Both the position numbers and the translations under genes were made by a program. Under the pieces are notes generated by a model. The model ran no database searches, was not told the DNA's origin, and was given only the letters and a program-made list of their open reading frames with translations. From positions 18,706,150-18,770,149 of the forward strand of contig NC_087168.1 in the NCBI RefSeq assembly GCF_035594125.1: a stretch of 64,000 nt of DNA, written 5' to 3'. Positions within the stretch are counted from its first letter, which is position 1. Each line of letters begins with the position of its first letter. The stretch is from Scylla paramamosain. Its lineage: Eukaryota > Arthropoda > Malacostraca > Decapoda > Portunidae. This document shows positions 22,917 through 34,705 of this stretch, one piece after another.

Positions 22917-23300
22917 AAGACAGAGAGTTCTTTTTCACTTAAAGATTAACACTTATACTATCAGAATAATCCACCAGTTTTCCTTTCCTTTTTCTTTTTT
23001 TTTCATGCATTTCTTATACAAGGTCAGAGTTTTCCAATAATAAATAAATTCTGAAAACCAACACCAGTGAACGAGGAAATACCCGACCTGGTCACCGGCC
23101 GCCGCTACACTATTAAAAGCACTCTCAATTATACAAGTAAATGAAGCGAGTGAGTGTGGGGGAAAGAGACGGGGAGCTGCGTTCATGCGGGGCGAGGAGG
23201 GTATTGCAGGAGCGAGGCCGTGTGAGGAGTGAAAAGAAGGAGGAATGTGGAGGGAACTTGTGAGGGTGATATTTTGTACTGAAGAGGTTATTTCGAGTTG
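22745..23300. other. Unique DNA with a short TG/GA tract
   Basis: Holds (TG)n at 22,876-22,906 and a T-run near 22,990. Nothing else is recognised. Confidence 0.4.
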
Positions 23301-23307
23301 CAGTCAT

Positions 23308-23309
<2 letters not shown>

Positions 23310-23367
<58 letters not shown>

Positions 23368-23455
23368 AACTGCAATGGCAATGTAATCGTGTAAAAACAG
23401 AAACCAATGAAAGATATCAGTAAAAAATTCTCTCTCTCTCTCTCTCTCTCTCTCT
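23310..23455. repeat. Two (CT)n microsatellites
   Basis: (CT)n at about 23,310-23,364 and again at about 23,430-23,455. A third short CT tract lies at 23,603-23,637. Confidence 0.95.
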
Positions 23456-23979
23456 GCTGTGGACACGCCCGGCGGAATTAAGAAGATCCTTTGCCAGTAT
23501 TGACCAGAGAAGCAATTTTGCAGATGTGAGACGCGGGACCTTCTAGCGATCACCTTCCAGCTCACCTGACCTGGCGCGCAGAGGTCCAAATAAAAGTCCA
23601 CTACTCTCTCCCCTCTCCCTCTCTCTCTCTCTCTCTATTACACACACTTCCACTCAATCAGACAACTATCTCCACTTTATCACCTTTCCATATTTTCTCG
23701 GTCTTTGTGGAACTTTTAATGTAGAGCAGTTCATGAGTTACGTTAGGTTACATTAATTTCTGTTTGATGTATAGACGTGAAATCCAGTGGCCTTGCGGAC
23801 GTAATATCTTCGAGGAATTGTACAGGGGAGCCACAGAATTCAGATTTTTCCAGGTGTTCACTTTGTATGCCTTCAATATGAGCTTGAAGCGAGGCCAGTG
23901 AAGGAGTATAGCGTGTTGCTTTCTCAGGTATCAAGACATTTCCAAACGAGATGAAGAAATAAGCCAAGATAAAGAGGTA

Positions 23980-24480
23980 AGGATGTGAGAGGAAACAAGA
24001 TCAAGGGATTAAAAAAAAAATTAAGGAGGAATAAAAGAGTAAGAAACGACAAGATTAAGAGATCGAAAGAGATAGAACAGTAAAAAAAAAGAAAATAAAT
24101 AAAAATCTGAAAAAGCAAAACCCAAAAAAAAAGAAAAAATAAATAAACTACATAAGGTAAGACATAAAAAGGTAACACAAGACAAGATAAGAAGAAATAA
24201 AAGCAGAATAGAAACGCAAGCCAAAAAAAAAAAAAGAAATAAAACACGAAACAAAATACAGAACCAACACAAAGAAAGATAAAAGAGATTAAACAACAAC
24301 AAAAACAACAGCAACAACAACAACAACAACTTAAGAAGATAAACATTAAAACAAGAGAACAAGATAAGGAGGCAAAGACGACATGAAACCTGAAACACAC
24401 ACAGAAAAAAAAGAAGAAAAAAGAAAAAAAATGAAAACGGGACAAGACAAAAACAACAGATAACAAGACAAGGGATCCAC
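23980..24480. repeat. T-poor, A-rich low-complexity segment
   Basis: About 500 bp whose plus strand is mostly A with G and C, and few T outside short runs such as ATTAAG. Units such as AACAACAACA (24,295-24,330) and AAGAAATAAA recur. The 195- and 125-codon minus-strand frames are Phe/Leu/Cys translations of this composition. Confidence 0.6.
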
Positions 24481-24926
24481 TAGAGATTACAGCACTTCCA
24501 AGCCACATCAAAGAGCCTCAGTGACATGGAAGATTTATGAAAAAGCCTGGAATTACCTTTATCAAACCCATGAAAGCTCAGGTAAATGGGAGGAAAATGA
24601 CTCTCCATTCCTCCTCCTTTTATGATGGAAAAGAGGAGAGCGAGAGTGGAATTTTATGATCGGGATAAATGATGGCGGGAACCTGAAGCTAGTCCGGATG
24701 AAAGGGAGGAAAAATAGACGCGGGGTAAACTCATCTTTAGCTTATCGCGTTGAGGGAAGGAATGCGCTGGACAAAAGGTACAATGCGTGAAGAGTCTTGT
24801 GTGGTTGTGTTGATGGGTGGCAAGGTTTCGTAGGATTGGCAAGACTGTACAGCGAGGAAGTTCAGGAAGAAAGGTAAGGAAGTCTAGGAAAGCAAGTGAT
24901 TTATTGGTTAGGAGGTGAATGAAGCT

Positions 24927-24929
<3 letters not shown>

Positions 24930-24986
<57 letters not shown>

Positions 24987-25026
24987 TTCACATACCCAAT
25001 CACATAATCTCTGCCCCACCATTCCC

Positions 25027-25065
<39 letters not shown>
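24930..25065. repeat. (GA)n and (CA)n microsatellites
   Basis: (GA)n at about 24,930-24,983 and (CA)n at about 25,029-25,063. Confidence 0.95.
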
Positions 25066-25066
<1 letters not shown>

Positions 25067-25265
25067 ACTCAAAGACAGAAAGAGGGTAAGGAAACAAATA
25101 GCATGACGCACGCAGACATACATTTACCCACATATAAGACTGCAATGCACGGAGGCACGACAAGCATCTCAAGCAGAAAAAAATACATATTGTCTTCCGG
25201 CGTATCAATTAACTTTAATGGAAAGTCAAGGAAATTAACGTGACCTTTTATAACAAGAGTAAAAG

Positions 25266-25271
<6 letters not shown>

Positions 25272-25331
<60 letters not shown>
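25272..25331. repeat. Compound (CT)n-(GT)n microsatellite
   Basis: About 28 bp CT then about 30 bp GT. Confidence 0.95.
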
Positions 25332-25333
<2 letters not shown>

Positions 25334-25429
25334 CCTAAGGCAGTTCATGTTGGCGTTAAAATATTAAGAGCTCTGTAATGGACGCAACGGAGGCAGAAAA
25401 TGCACCGAGTTATGATGAGCGCTTTTAAA

Positions 25430-25825
25430 CATGTTACGATTCTTAAGTTTCGATATAAGGACTGTATTCTGAAACGCTTCGCTCGGTGTCTTATCTATCT
25501 CGAATACTTTTACCATGCTGTAGTAGAAATAGTTCGGGTTTCTAAGTGTTGTCATGATCCTAGCGGCAGTTTAAGGATGAAGGATTTCTGAAACTTTAAC
25601 CTGGCTGCAATAGAAGTTACTCGAATTTTCATGATTCCGGTGATAATTCAACGTGGTACTTTCAGCAAACTGAAGTAGAAGGATTAGTGTTTTTAAGTGT
25701 TTTCACGATTGTAGTGACAGTTCAACAAAGGTTTCTTCTATTTTTACCAGGTTTTACAAGTAAGAGTAACTAGTGTTTTTTAAGTGTTTTCATGATTCTA
25801 GCGACAGTTTAACAAGGATTCTGCA
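25430..25825 (-). repeat. X-repeat array, minus orientation
   Basis: The phrase 'GTGTTTTCATGATTCTAGCGACAGTTTAACAAGGATTCT' and variants appears near 25,548, 25,634, 25,700 and 25,785, with 'TTACCATGCTGTAGTAGAA'-like text between. It is the reverse complement of the X-repeat middle (AGAATCCTTGTTAAACTATC, then ATGAAAACAC). Spacing is ~65-90 bp. Confidence 0.6.
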
Positions 25826-25899
25826 TATTAAAAGGAAAAAAAAGAAAAAGACCCATGAGAACCTGTCTAATTATTCCTGTGCCCTCTAAAAATAACCCT

Positions 25900-25902
<3 letters not shown>

Positions 25903-25982
<80 letters not shown>
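25903..25982. repeat. (GA)n microsatellite, ~80 bp
   Basis: Pure GA. Confidence 0.97.
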
Positions 25983-25985
<3 letters not shown>

Positions 25986-26094
25986 CACGAGCGTAAACCC
26001 ATAGCTGCGTCTTCTGATTCATTACATCCTGTCTTGAAGTATTACGGAAATGTGCCAGCGGAGTCTTAAAGGTTGGCGGAAGCGATCAAATCAA

Positions 26095-26620
26095 ACGTTA
26101 ATAAATCTGAAACTTCTCAAAAAAAACATCAACGTCACCACCACCACCACCACCACCAGCAGCCCCAAATGTTTCCATGACTGTAATGACATCGTGGAGA
26201 GCGGATGGACGGCGTGGAGAAACAGGGACTCTTCATGGACGGGGAAACCTGGAGATACTTTTTGGGGGCAGCATCGGTAACTGACTGGCGTTGACTTACT
26301 AGACCCCGGGTGAGAAAGGGTGAGAAAGTGACATTGGCAGGAAAAACTAACCTTGAAAACCCGACTAATCATCCTTGTGGCCTCTGAAAAAATGTCATTG
26401 AATTTGAACCCTAAGGAAACACCATCTTTACCACCATCCCCATCACCACCACCACCACCACCACCACCACCAGCCCGAAGTGTTTTCACGGTCGCAGTGA
26501 CATCGGCAGGAAAAATAACCTTGAGAACCTGAAAAATCATCACTGAATTTGAAACTTTAGGAAACATCATCTTCACCACCACCACCACAACCACCACCAC
26601 CACAACCACCACGTAACATG
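26095..26620. repeat. Three ~170-bp units, each with X-related sequence and a CAC tract
   Basis: (CAC)n tracts lie at about 26,137-26,158, 26,446-26,473 and 26,573-26,612. Each is preceded by 'GAATTTGAAACTTTAGGAAACATCATC' or a variant. The second and third are also preceded by 'GACAT.GGCAGGAAAAA.TAACCTTGA.AACC' (26,325 and 26,497, about 170 bp apart). The phrase 'CTTGAAAACCCGACTAATCATCC' marks X-repeat content. The 243-codon minus-strand frame (Val/Gly-rich) is the translation of these units. Confidence 0.65.
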
Positions 26621-26999
26621 AGAGTCTGACTGAGAGCTCCCGACACCCGCAGCTCTCCTCTAGGCCTTGAATGGGGCCAATAACCCTCAGGATCAGACAG
26701 CGCAAGCCACGGCAGCAAAAGTTAATGGCCACTTGGGGTACCTCTTTGAGAATCTGTTTGCATACCAAGACGCCAAACACGCTGTGGAGATGCGGGACAA
26801 AACTGCAAGTGCTCAGCCTCAAGGATTTTTAAGGATTTCTTCACCACCAGCCAGTCAGTCTCCTCCTTCTTCTCCTCCTGTCGCTATTCCCGGAGTCAGG
26901 AAATATTGTGTTGTTCGTGAATACATACTTTTGTTTGACTGAATTTTGTAATTTTGTTTCTTTATCTATTTCTTTATTCATTCTTCTGTTTATTTATTC

Positions 27000-27090
27000 A
27001 TACTATTTGCTTTTTTTTTTTTTTTTGCGTGTGGAGGAGTCTAACCAAGAAAAAATCGGTGCCTTTTCAATACGCTGCTCCAGAAATAAA
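27000..27090 (+). repeat. D-repeat copy (weak)
   Basis: T18 followed by GCGTGTGGAGGAGTCTAACC AAG, A-run, then GTGCC. Similar to copies at 12.4 and 49.3 kb. Confidence 0.4.
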
Positions 27091-27189
27091 TTATTGAAGG
27101 AAGTCCAAAAAATGTTGCCTCCTCTTCCCAAGCAGCGCGAGTCGTGGGAGTGAGGAGAAAACAGAAACAGGCAAAGAGTTGGAGTTTGC

Positions 27190-27278
27190 TACCATCACGC
27201 ACGCACTATTTCGAAATGGCTAAGACCAGTATGAACCGTATTAATATATGCATCCAAATATCATACACGCGGGGGTAC

Positions 27279-27334
<56 letters not shown>

Positions 27335-27443
27335 CATTCTTTCAGCGGAGTTTACTGTCATCAAGCACACACTATTTCTGAATGGCTGAGACCAACGTGA
27401 GATATATTAATATAATGTTTCAATATGATACACGCGCGGGTAC

Positions 27444-27507
<64 letters not shown>
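27190..27507. repeat. Duplicated 166-bp unit carrying a CA microsatellite
   Basis: 'CATCACGCACGCACTATTTC ... ATGGCTAAGACCA' at 27,193 recurs as 'CATCAAGCACACACTATTTC ... ATGGCTGAGACCA' at 27,359. Both run through 'ATACACGCG.GGGTACAAAA' into a (CA)n tract (27,282-27,331 and 27,447-27,507). The tract was therefore copied with its flank. Confidence 0.85.
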
Positions 27508-27511
<4 letters not shown>

Positions 27512-27840
27512 AAGGCATCGCTCCATCGGTCACCTCTCTCACGCAACCACTGGGCTCTTGAACGTGAGTCTGGTGTGGCGGGAACTTACGCCTCCCACAC
27601 CTCGGCCGCTGAGAGATGGCAACGAGGATATTATGGTAATGATATATAAATTACGTCAATTATCAAAGTAATGACAGTCAACGCCTCTATGTACGAGCAC
27701 CGATAGCAATGGCTTATCTCCCACGCGAGGCACTTGGTGGGGGGAGCTGAAAGTGGAGGAGGTGGAGGTGGGAGGTGGAGGGGGTGGAAGTAAAGTCTGA
27801 GAATACACAGCCCTGGAGTGTGGAGAAGTGGAGGACCTGT

Positions 27841-27841
<1 letters not shown>

Positions 27842-27893
<52 letters not shown>
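27842..27893. repeat. (TG)n microsatellite
   Basis: About 52 bp pure TG. Confidence 0.97.
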
Positions 27894-27898
<5 letters not shown>

Positions 27899-27899
27899 C

Positions 27900-29590
27900 C
27901 TGGCTGGGAATAAAGGCCGGTTCTAATTAAGCCTCTTCGCAGCCAAAGTGCAGGTGGGGACGGCTGGGATGCGCGGCGCCCCAGGTCAGCCTCGCGGAAT
28001 GGCCAGATGAAACCGAGAAAGTCAGACTCTACTTCAACGCTTATGAAAAAAAAAAAAAAAAAAAAAGGAAAAACAAAAATACTCGGCGCCAGCGTTTTGA
28101 GGCACGACCTTGTTCCCTGTTCCCTGTTCCCTGATCCCCCCTCTCTGTCCCCCTTCCCTTCCCTTTCGTTTGTTCATGAATTCTGGATGAGCCGGAAGTT
28201 AATGGGTTTGGGTTCACAAATCTCCGTGTATTGTGCTTTTTGAAAGACACGCAGCATTCAATTCTTTTCTGATTCCTACGCTTGATGAAATACAGGTCGA
28301 GGTGAATGCAGGTACGAGAAAGAAATCACAGAAAAAGCAAGTTCCATCGCCCAGGGTCGCACTGAGAGCCGCGGGACAAGGCATAGACGACGTGACTTTG
28401 ATGTCTGCGTTGCGAATATTTCAGATGTGCACAGCAAGCAGACACACTCCAGTAAATAACAGCTGTGCTCGCTCCTCTTTGTAAGTCTGTTGCTCGGTCG
28501 CCCCTCACTGCATTCCACTGTTGCTCTTCCATCTCCTGTGTTTGTTTTTGCTTCTGCTTGTCTCTGTGTCTATTTACTGTCTACCCGCGTCTGTCTTCGT
28601 TATCCTATCCACCTCCACCCCCTCCGTCTTTCTTGATCCCTCCCTCCCTCTCTCTCTCTCCCTTTGCATGGCTACACGCACATTAGGACAGGCTAGTTAA
28701 GACCGCAGCTTCATGAAAGGGAAAATGAGTGTAAGTAGCTCGGTTTGCGTTTTTCCCCTCTTCTCTCCCCCTAGCTGATTCTCTCCCGCCTTGCCTGATT
28801 GAGGGAAGGCGGACGAGCTGGAACTAAGCGCGCGGGAGCAAGAGCGGCGCGGCGGAAGCATATCATCCCCTAGTTTTGCTGCCACGGAACTGCTCACTCA
28901 CTCACACACAAACAGACACACACACACACACATACACACACACACACGTCACATACAGTCTTGTCAGTGTTGTATCTTTTTCCATAATGGATTAAAGTTA
29001 GGATTTACATGTAGTTAAACAATACATATGTAATCTGGAGTGTCTAGGATGTAAAAAAAAAAAAAAAAAAAAAAAGGAGATCTCATACTACCGGCAAGGC
29101 TTGAGGGGCGATCGTACATTGAGTGATGTTGCAGATGAAAGGAATAAAAAGAGAGACGATGGTGTCAGTTTAATGGAGATATGGAATCCATGAATATAGA
29201 GTTTTTCTTCTCAAAGTGAAGGGTGAATGTATCTAGGCCACACACACACACACGCTGCTGAATGATGAATAACTGAATAAGTGAATAAGTTAAGGCTATG
29301 AGATACGACCCAGCATAAGTCAGACATCGTTACCTTACAACAAAAGACTTTATAATTTTTCGTTTTTTTTTCTTTTCTTTCTTTTTTTTATCTGTTCATT
29401 TATTTATGTATTGTTCTGCTTGTGTAAACATTTCATCATATCATATCACATCATGTTGCCTTTGTCATGTCCAAAGTTTGAGTGTTTTCTAAAATTCATC
29501 TCAACCTTTATTTCCAGCATCTCAATTTTAAACTCAAGAAAAACGATACACAATTTCCTCTCAATTTACCAAGGAATATAAAAGTTACTT
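27900..29590. other. Mostly unique DNA, no gene recognised
   Basis: Holds A-runs at 28,046-28,066 and 29,053-29,076 and a TTCCCTG triple at 28,108-28,131. A CpG-rich patch (GGCGGACGAG, GCGCGCGGGAG, GCGGCGCGGCGG) lies at about 28,805-28,858, and CA repeats at 28,915-28,947. The CpG patch is the only promoter-like composition in the region, and I see no gene attached to it. Confidence 0.4.
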
Positions 29591-29599
29591 CGGCGTTTG

Positions 29600-29740
29600 T
29601 TTCTTCTTCTTCTTCTTCTTCTTCTTCTTCTTCTTCTTCTTCTTCTTCTTCTTCCTTTTCTTCTTCTCCTTCTTCTTCTTCTTCCTCTTCTTCCTCTTCC
29701 TCTCCTTCTTCCACCTCTTCCTCCTCATCCTCCTTTATGC
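29600..29740. repeat. (TTC)n microsatellite grading to CCT/TCC
   Basis: About 50 bp pure TTC then TTC/CTC/TCC mixtures. It gives Ser-, Leu- and Glu-run frames. Confidence 0.95.
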
Positions 29741-29744
29741 TCTC

Positions 29745-32100
29745 AAATTCGATGCAGTTTTCCAATACAACATGACACCATTCCTTTTTTCCGGGTGGGC
29801 GGGGAGGAGCCTTCTTTTGTACTATCCTGTCTCTCTCACTAATAGAATAGTTACCCAAACAGCCTTGTAAGAACATCAGGATCTGTTGCTGTTTGGACTT
29901 CCTTTGTATTCCTCCTTCTCTTCTTCTTTCATGAAGGTGAGTACAATCTGTCATTTTCTCGTCAGTTCTCAAGAGTTCTGGTAGAGGAGCTTCATTGCCG
30001 GTCTTCTCTACTCCCTGAGCCCCTCACATCCGCTTCCCACGTCGTCTAGCGGATCATGTCTCGCTATTGCCTTCAGCATTCTACAGGGATTAGACCAGTA
30101 AGCCGATGCAGTCTTCGGTAACTAAACAGGTCTTCGCGTTCAGTGCTTCAGTGTACTCTGCTCTTCTATCTTAGTTTGTATGTTGTTATTTTGCTTTTAT
30201 GGTTAAATTAGTTTCGTATTTTTCTTCATTGTTGTAGTTGTTTTCTTACTTTTTCTTCGTTTGCTTCTCCTTGTCCTAGTTTCGTTTTCTCTCCTCCTCC
30301 TCCCTCTCGTTCTCTTCCTCCCCCCTCCTCCTCCTCCTCATCTTTAAATTCTTATTGCCCCCCTGTTCCCCCCCCAAAAAAAAAAGACACATTAAATTTA
30401 CCAGTATTTTAAGCTCACTATTTTTTTTTTCGAGGAAAGAATTTGATAACTAACGAAATCACCAACATTTACCACATGGAATTCCCCTTCTGTCAGTCTT
30501 TCTGGGCCGCACGTCAATGAAGTTTTTACACGCCATATCAAATTACACAACAAAAACATAATATTACCACTAACCTTAACCATAAGAAGAAAAACAGCAA
30601 AAATAGTAAAGAAAAAGGGTGAACGTCTGAGGTCTGAGAAGTGCACGTGGCTTGGGGCGAAAGACACACATCAGTCATTTACAAAGCCTACAGCACGTAT
30701 GAGAGGAGAGAAAGAAGAGAGCAGAAGGACGGAGGGAGGAAGGGACGTGAATTGTGCAGCAGTGTGGTGAGTGAGGCGGGAGTCCCTTAGGGCGTCTGGA
30801 CCAGAACCAAGAAGAGAAACGGATGACTTGTTAAAAAAGAATGAAAAGGGAAGTCGGATTGAGGAAGCAAGTTGAGGGGGAGACCGTGTGATATAGCAAA
30901 AGGAAGAAAAAGAAAAAAAACATATGAAAAGAAAAGCGTGTGAGGAGAACCGTGAAAGAGAACTGAGGGGAATGTGAGAGGCAGGGCTGGGGGACATGGA
31001 AGGACAAAGATACAAGTAACTGGGAGTTTATTTCTGTAGTGGAGTGTCCCTTTAACAAACAGTTCAGCCGTAAATGAGGCGTCAGAAAATACTGCACTCT
31101 ACTCCCTCTTTTGATCACTCCTGGCCACACTTAGTTTCGTTTGTACAGCTTCTCTCTTAATGAGCCACACTCTTCTCCACAGTCTTTCATGTTTTCCCTC
31201 TGGTCTGCTGGTAATATCCGTAGAAAACCTGATGACTGACAGACTCTAAGCACTCCTAGTTACACCATCTCGTCACATCTGAATGCACAGTCCCGGTCAT
31301 AAGTCTTGAAATGTGCCATACTCCTTCCCACAGTCTTTCATGCTTTTCTTCAATGTTTCTAACTTAAACTGCTGTGATCACTTATGTAATCAAAAATTTT
31401 CCAGGCGAATATTTTGAATTTTCGTGGCGCGTTTCCTTTCAGATGTGTTTCAGTGATCACTGGCCATTTTTTCCTTTCACCGCGAGAGCCAGGGAGGCGA
31501 TGACAAGGCCCTACATTTAATTTTTTTGTGAGATGTGGGAGATATCTGGCAACCCTCATAACTCGCCGGGCAGAAAGCCAACACTCCACATAATAGAAAC
31601 CGTAAAGGTGGAAGAGAAAACGGAGGTTGTAGAGGCAGACTAAAAAGTAAAAAGTTTTGGATCTTGTTTAAGGCCTTTGATATGCTGATAATAAAAGTAG
31701 AAACTAGAAAAAATAAACCTAACTTTCACATGGGCAACATTCTTCGCACCCACGTTTAAAGAGACCAGGGTTCAGGAAACGAGGTCACCAAGTCAGTGGA
31801 CTCCTCGCAGAAAGATATCAGTGAGAATAGATTATCGAGACCCACTGAGTATAACGATCTCCGGGATTTGCAATATCACTGACACTCGCGGCGGCGTCAG
31901 GTGTTCACTTTCAGATTACGAACCCCGCTTTCTTTGTCTGCGAGTCAGCCAGGTGGCCATGACTACATATTATAAGAGGGAGCATCCTGGCCGCCACAAT
32001 GGGAGGTGTAACACTCGCTGACTTATACCAATGTCGCCTTTCTTTCCTTCCAAGGTTACCAGGACCTCGTTGTCACTTGGCAAACGCAATGGGTTGACTT
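29745..32100. other. Mostly unique DNA, no gene recognised
   Basis: Includes CCTCCT low-complexity at 30,292-30,342 and purine-rich sequence at 30,690-30,760 and 30,895-30,945. A sentence-like duplication ('CACAGTCTTTCATG.TTT') lies at about 31,179 and 31,331 (152 bp). Short frames have no recognisable domain. Confidence 0.4.
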
Positions 32101-32104
32101 TACA

Positions 32105-32425
32105 GATGTTTGGTGCAGTCTGGGACATTTAGGTTCATGTTAAAGGGATTTCCTGATCACAGCGTCACCTCCAGCCCTCGAATGTAATGCAGAGGGACAG
32201 AGGGGTCGTGTGTCAGCCTCCCTGTGTGTTCCTTGGTAGCAGGCTGATTCTGTGGATGTCTGGCGCAGGTTGACGAGTAAGGGACGTTTCCTGATCACAG
32301 CCAAACCTCCAGTCTTCAAATGCAATGCAGAGGGGCAGAGGGATCGTGTATCAGCCTCCCTCTGTATTTCTACATATTCCTAATGATTCTATGGATGTCT
32401 GGCACAGTCTAAGGCATTTTAAAAT
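32105..32425. repeat. Tandem duplication, ~140 bp, two and a half copies
   Basis: 'TTTCCTGATCACAGC' lies at 32,149 and 32,287 (138 bp). Each is followed by 'CACCTCCAG.C.TC.AATG.AATGCAGAGGG', then 'CGTGT.TCAGCCTCCCT' and 'GATTCT.TGGATGTCTGGC'. A third partial marker (TGGTGCAG, TGGCGCAG, TGGCACAG) sits at 32,111, 32,261 and 32,400. Units are close, about 80% by eye. Confidence 0.8.
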
Positions 32426-32794
32426 ATTCAAATCAACATCACTTCCCTTTGAGCTTAGAATCTCTAGCTAGGTTTGATATTTTAAAAAGAAAACGGAGGA
32501 TTCTCAAAAAGTGTGTATATGTTGGGGAATAGTTTGTCTGGCGGCGCTGCCTGAGCCACGCGTGTCTGCCTGCCGTTGTGTAGCGGGGAGAGGAAGCAAG
32601 GTCACCTCTGGCAGGAACGTGAATTAATTTATACATCTAATGTTTACTGTTGAGTTTTCCTCGAGTTTTAATCTCTCGTTGATAAAAAAAAAAAAAAAAA
32701 AAACATGTAAGAAATCAAGAATAGTCTTTATTTCTTTACACAACCAGCAACGTCACATAAAACACAGTGTACATATTGGTTACTCAACACTTTC

Positions 32795-32797
<3 letters not shown>

Positions 32798-32842
<45 letters not shown>
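32798..32842. repeat. (TG)n microsatellite
   Basis: About 45 bp pure TG. Confidence 0.95.
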
Positions 32843-32844
<2 letters not shown>

Positions 32845-32984
32845 CCATTTTCCGTTCATTTCAACGTAACGGGGAGTATATAGGAAAACGTTATTCTGTC
32901 CAGAGTGTCACCAGAGCGTTCTATCCTCGTCTGTTGTAATGGGGGTGGCATGTGAATGACTGCTGACCCAGGGGCGTGCAGGGG

Positions 32985-33260
32985 TCACAGCTCGTCATGG
33001 CTCGTCACAGCTCGTCACGGCTGGTTTACCCCCCTCCCACACTGTCTGGCTGGTGTCTGTACTGAGAAGGAGGCTGGGAAAGAGGAGGTTCAGGGAGGAG
33101 GCTGGAGAAGAGGAGGTTCAAGGAGGAGGAGGCTGGGAAAGTGGAGATTTAGGGAGGAGGAGGAGGCTGGGGAAGAGGATGTTCAGGGAGGAGGAGGCCG
33201 GGGAAGAGGAGGTACAGGGAGGAGGAGACTAAGGAAGAGGAGGTTCAGAGAGGAGATACA
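32985..33260 (+). repeat. CTCGTCA repeat and 33-39 bp GGA-rich minisatellite
   Basis: Three to four 'CACAGCTCGTCA'-like units are followed by about six units of 'GAGGCTGGGGAAGAGGAGGTTCAGGGAG'. Unit lengths are mostly multiples of 3, so a 115-codon frame (32,956-33,303) stays open, but it is Gly/Arg/Glu repeat only. Confidence 0.8.
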
Positions 33261-33327
33261 CAGACAGTCATCTCTAGTTATGCGTGTCTTTGATGCTTAC
33301 TAATGTTATGTATTAGTTTATCCACCG

Positions 33328-33330
<3 letters not shown>

Positions 33331-33376
<46 letters not shown>
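33331..33376. repeat. (CA)n microsatellite
   Basis: About 46 bp pure CA. Confidence 0.95.
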
Positions 33377-33379
<3 letters not shown>

Positions 33380-33729
33380 TAATTTCTCTAATCCTCATAC
33401 CAGAGCACACAAAAGCCTCGCCGCGTCACTTCCAGCATTCCAGTCTCGCTTCAGTGTTTGCTGAGACAACCCACTAGGCGCCCTGAAGGTTTGCAGGCGT
33501 ATGTGTCTCATCAATGTTATTCATGACTAACGAAGGAACACAGCAAGGGCGTGACGGTGTAACATGGAAAGGGGGTGAGAGGGAATAAGAGCTAGTCATG
33601 GGTTATATTCTGTATCGTTCTGTGGTATCATTAGAACTAGCGGTTTGTAATTAATCTATCATCCTCATCACATACTCTTGTTAAACGTAAACTAATCTCA
33701 TCGTTGCTTCCCTGAGCGTCTGTCACTAT

Positions 33730-34175
33730 TATCATGTTCAAGGACCAGAGATGATCGGTCAGGTTCTCAAAGGTGTTTTTTTTTTTATTCAAGGTGGAAA
33801 GTTGGTTACTATCTCTTGAAAACATCCTTGAAAATTCATTTCCTGCAGCCAATTTCTGCTCTCATGATGACAACTTTCAAGGGCACAATTATCAGTCAGA
33901 TTCTCATTTTTTTTTTTTCGTATTCAAGGTGTTGTGTTATTTATCACCAGAAAATGCCTTTGATTAATGGTATTCTGAAATAGTTTGTACTTTCATTAGG
34001 ACATTTTTAAGGGCCGCAGAGATGATTAGCCAAGTTCCTAAAGGTGTTTATCGTATTGAAGATGCATTCTTACTAAACTGTCACTAAAAAAAAAAAAAAA
34101 AGAAAAAAAAGAACCATGAAAAACCTCAATACCAACCACTTCAGCCCGTTAAAACAACTAGTCGAGAAGAGCCGA
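33730..34175 (+). repeat. X-repeat array, three units
   Basis: The left core recurs as 'TTCAAGGACCAGAGATGATC' (33,738), 'TTCAAGGGCACAATTATCAG' (33,875) and 'TTAAGGGCCGCAGAGATGAT' (34,006), spacings 137 and 131. It is followed by 'CA.GTTCTCAAAGGTGTTT', T-runs and 'ACTAAACTGTCACTA'. Confidence 0.65.
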
Positions 34176-34555
34176 AATGGATAGAAACATTGGTCCGGGT
34201 TCGGTGCTCCTGTCGCCAGCCTCAAAAATCGTGTGGTCATGTCCGGGTCACAAAAGCGGCCATCACGCCAGAGTGTTTGCCCAACGACATTTTCTCCAAT
34301 AGTCGACGTGTTGAGAAAACCGACTGGTCCCAACCACCAAACAGGCTTCGATCACGGTAGGAACATTTTGCCGAAAATTTTACCCCTTCTCGTCTTTATA
34401 TTTTGGTTGAACGAAGTAAAAAAAGAGAGAGAAATAATATTAATAGTCCGGGTATGAAGGCCGCGTGACGGAGGCTGGAACCTTCATTAAAAGTTACGGC
34501 GATACGATCTCGTCAGCGGGCAGGTACCTCCTTAAAGGGGAAATCAGTAATACGG
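34176..34555. other. Unique DNA of higher GC, no gene recognised
   Basis: Balanced composition unlike its surroundings. The minus-strand frame 34,073-34,333 (86 codons) contains a non-repetitive stretch over 34,160-34,333 but no motif I can name. Confidence 0.35.
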
Positions 34556-34560
34556 TGCTG

Positions 34561-34705
34561 GCATCCTCCCCGCACCACACACCGTCCCGTCAGCCAGCCA
34601 GCCACCACCAGGCATCCTCCCCACACCACACACCGCCCCGCCAGCCAGCCAGCCACCACCAGGTATCCTCCACGCGCCACACACCGCCCGGCCAGATGAT
34701 ATACA
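34561..34705 (+). repeat. 51-bp minisatellite, ~2.7 copies
   Basis: 'GCATCCTCCCCGCACCACAC ... CAGCCAGCCAGCCACCACCAG' repeats exactly every 51 bp (34,561; 34,612; 34,663). The unit is divisible by 3, so a His/Pro/Ser frame stays open; not judged a gene. Confidence 0.9.

Noticed and set aside
24021..24511. Two long minus-strand frames (195 and 125 codons)
   Set aside because: They are Phe/Leu/Cys translations of A-rich low-complexity DNA, with no motif.
26091..26822. 243-codon minus-strand frame
   Set aside because: Val and Gly runs come from CAC tracts within duplicated units; no domain.
28805..28858. CpG-rich promoter
   Set aside because: GC-rich patch only ~55 bp long, without core promoter motifs or a neighbouring gene.
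32956..33303. 115-codon Gly/Arg/Glu-rich frame
   Set aside because: It stays open because minisatellite units are mostly multiples of three.
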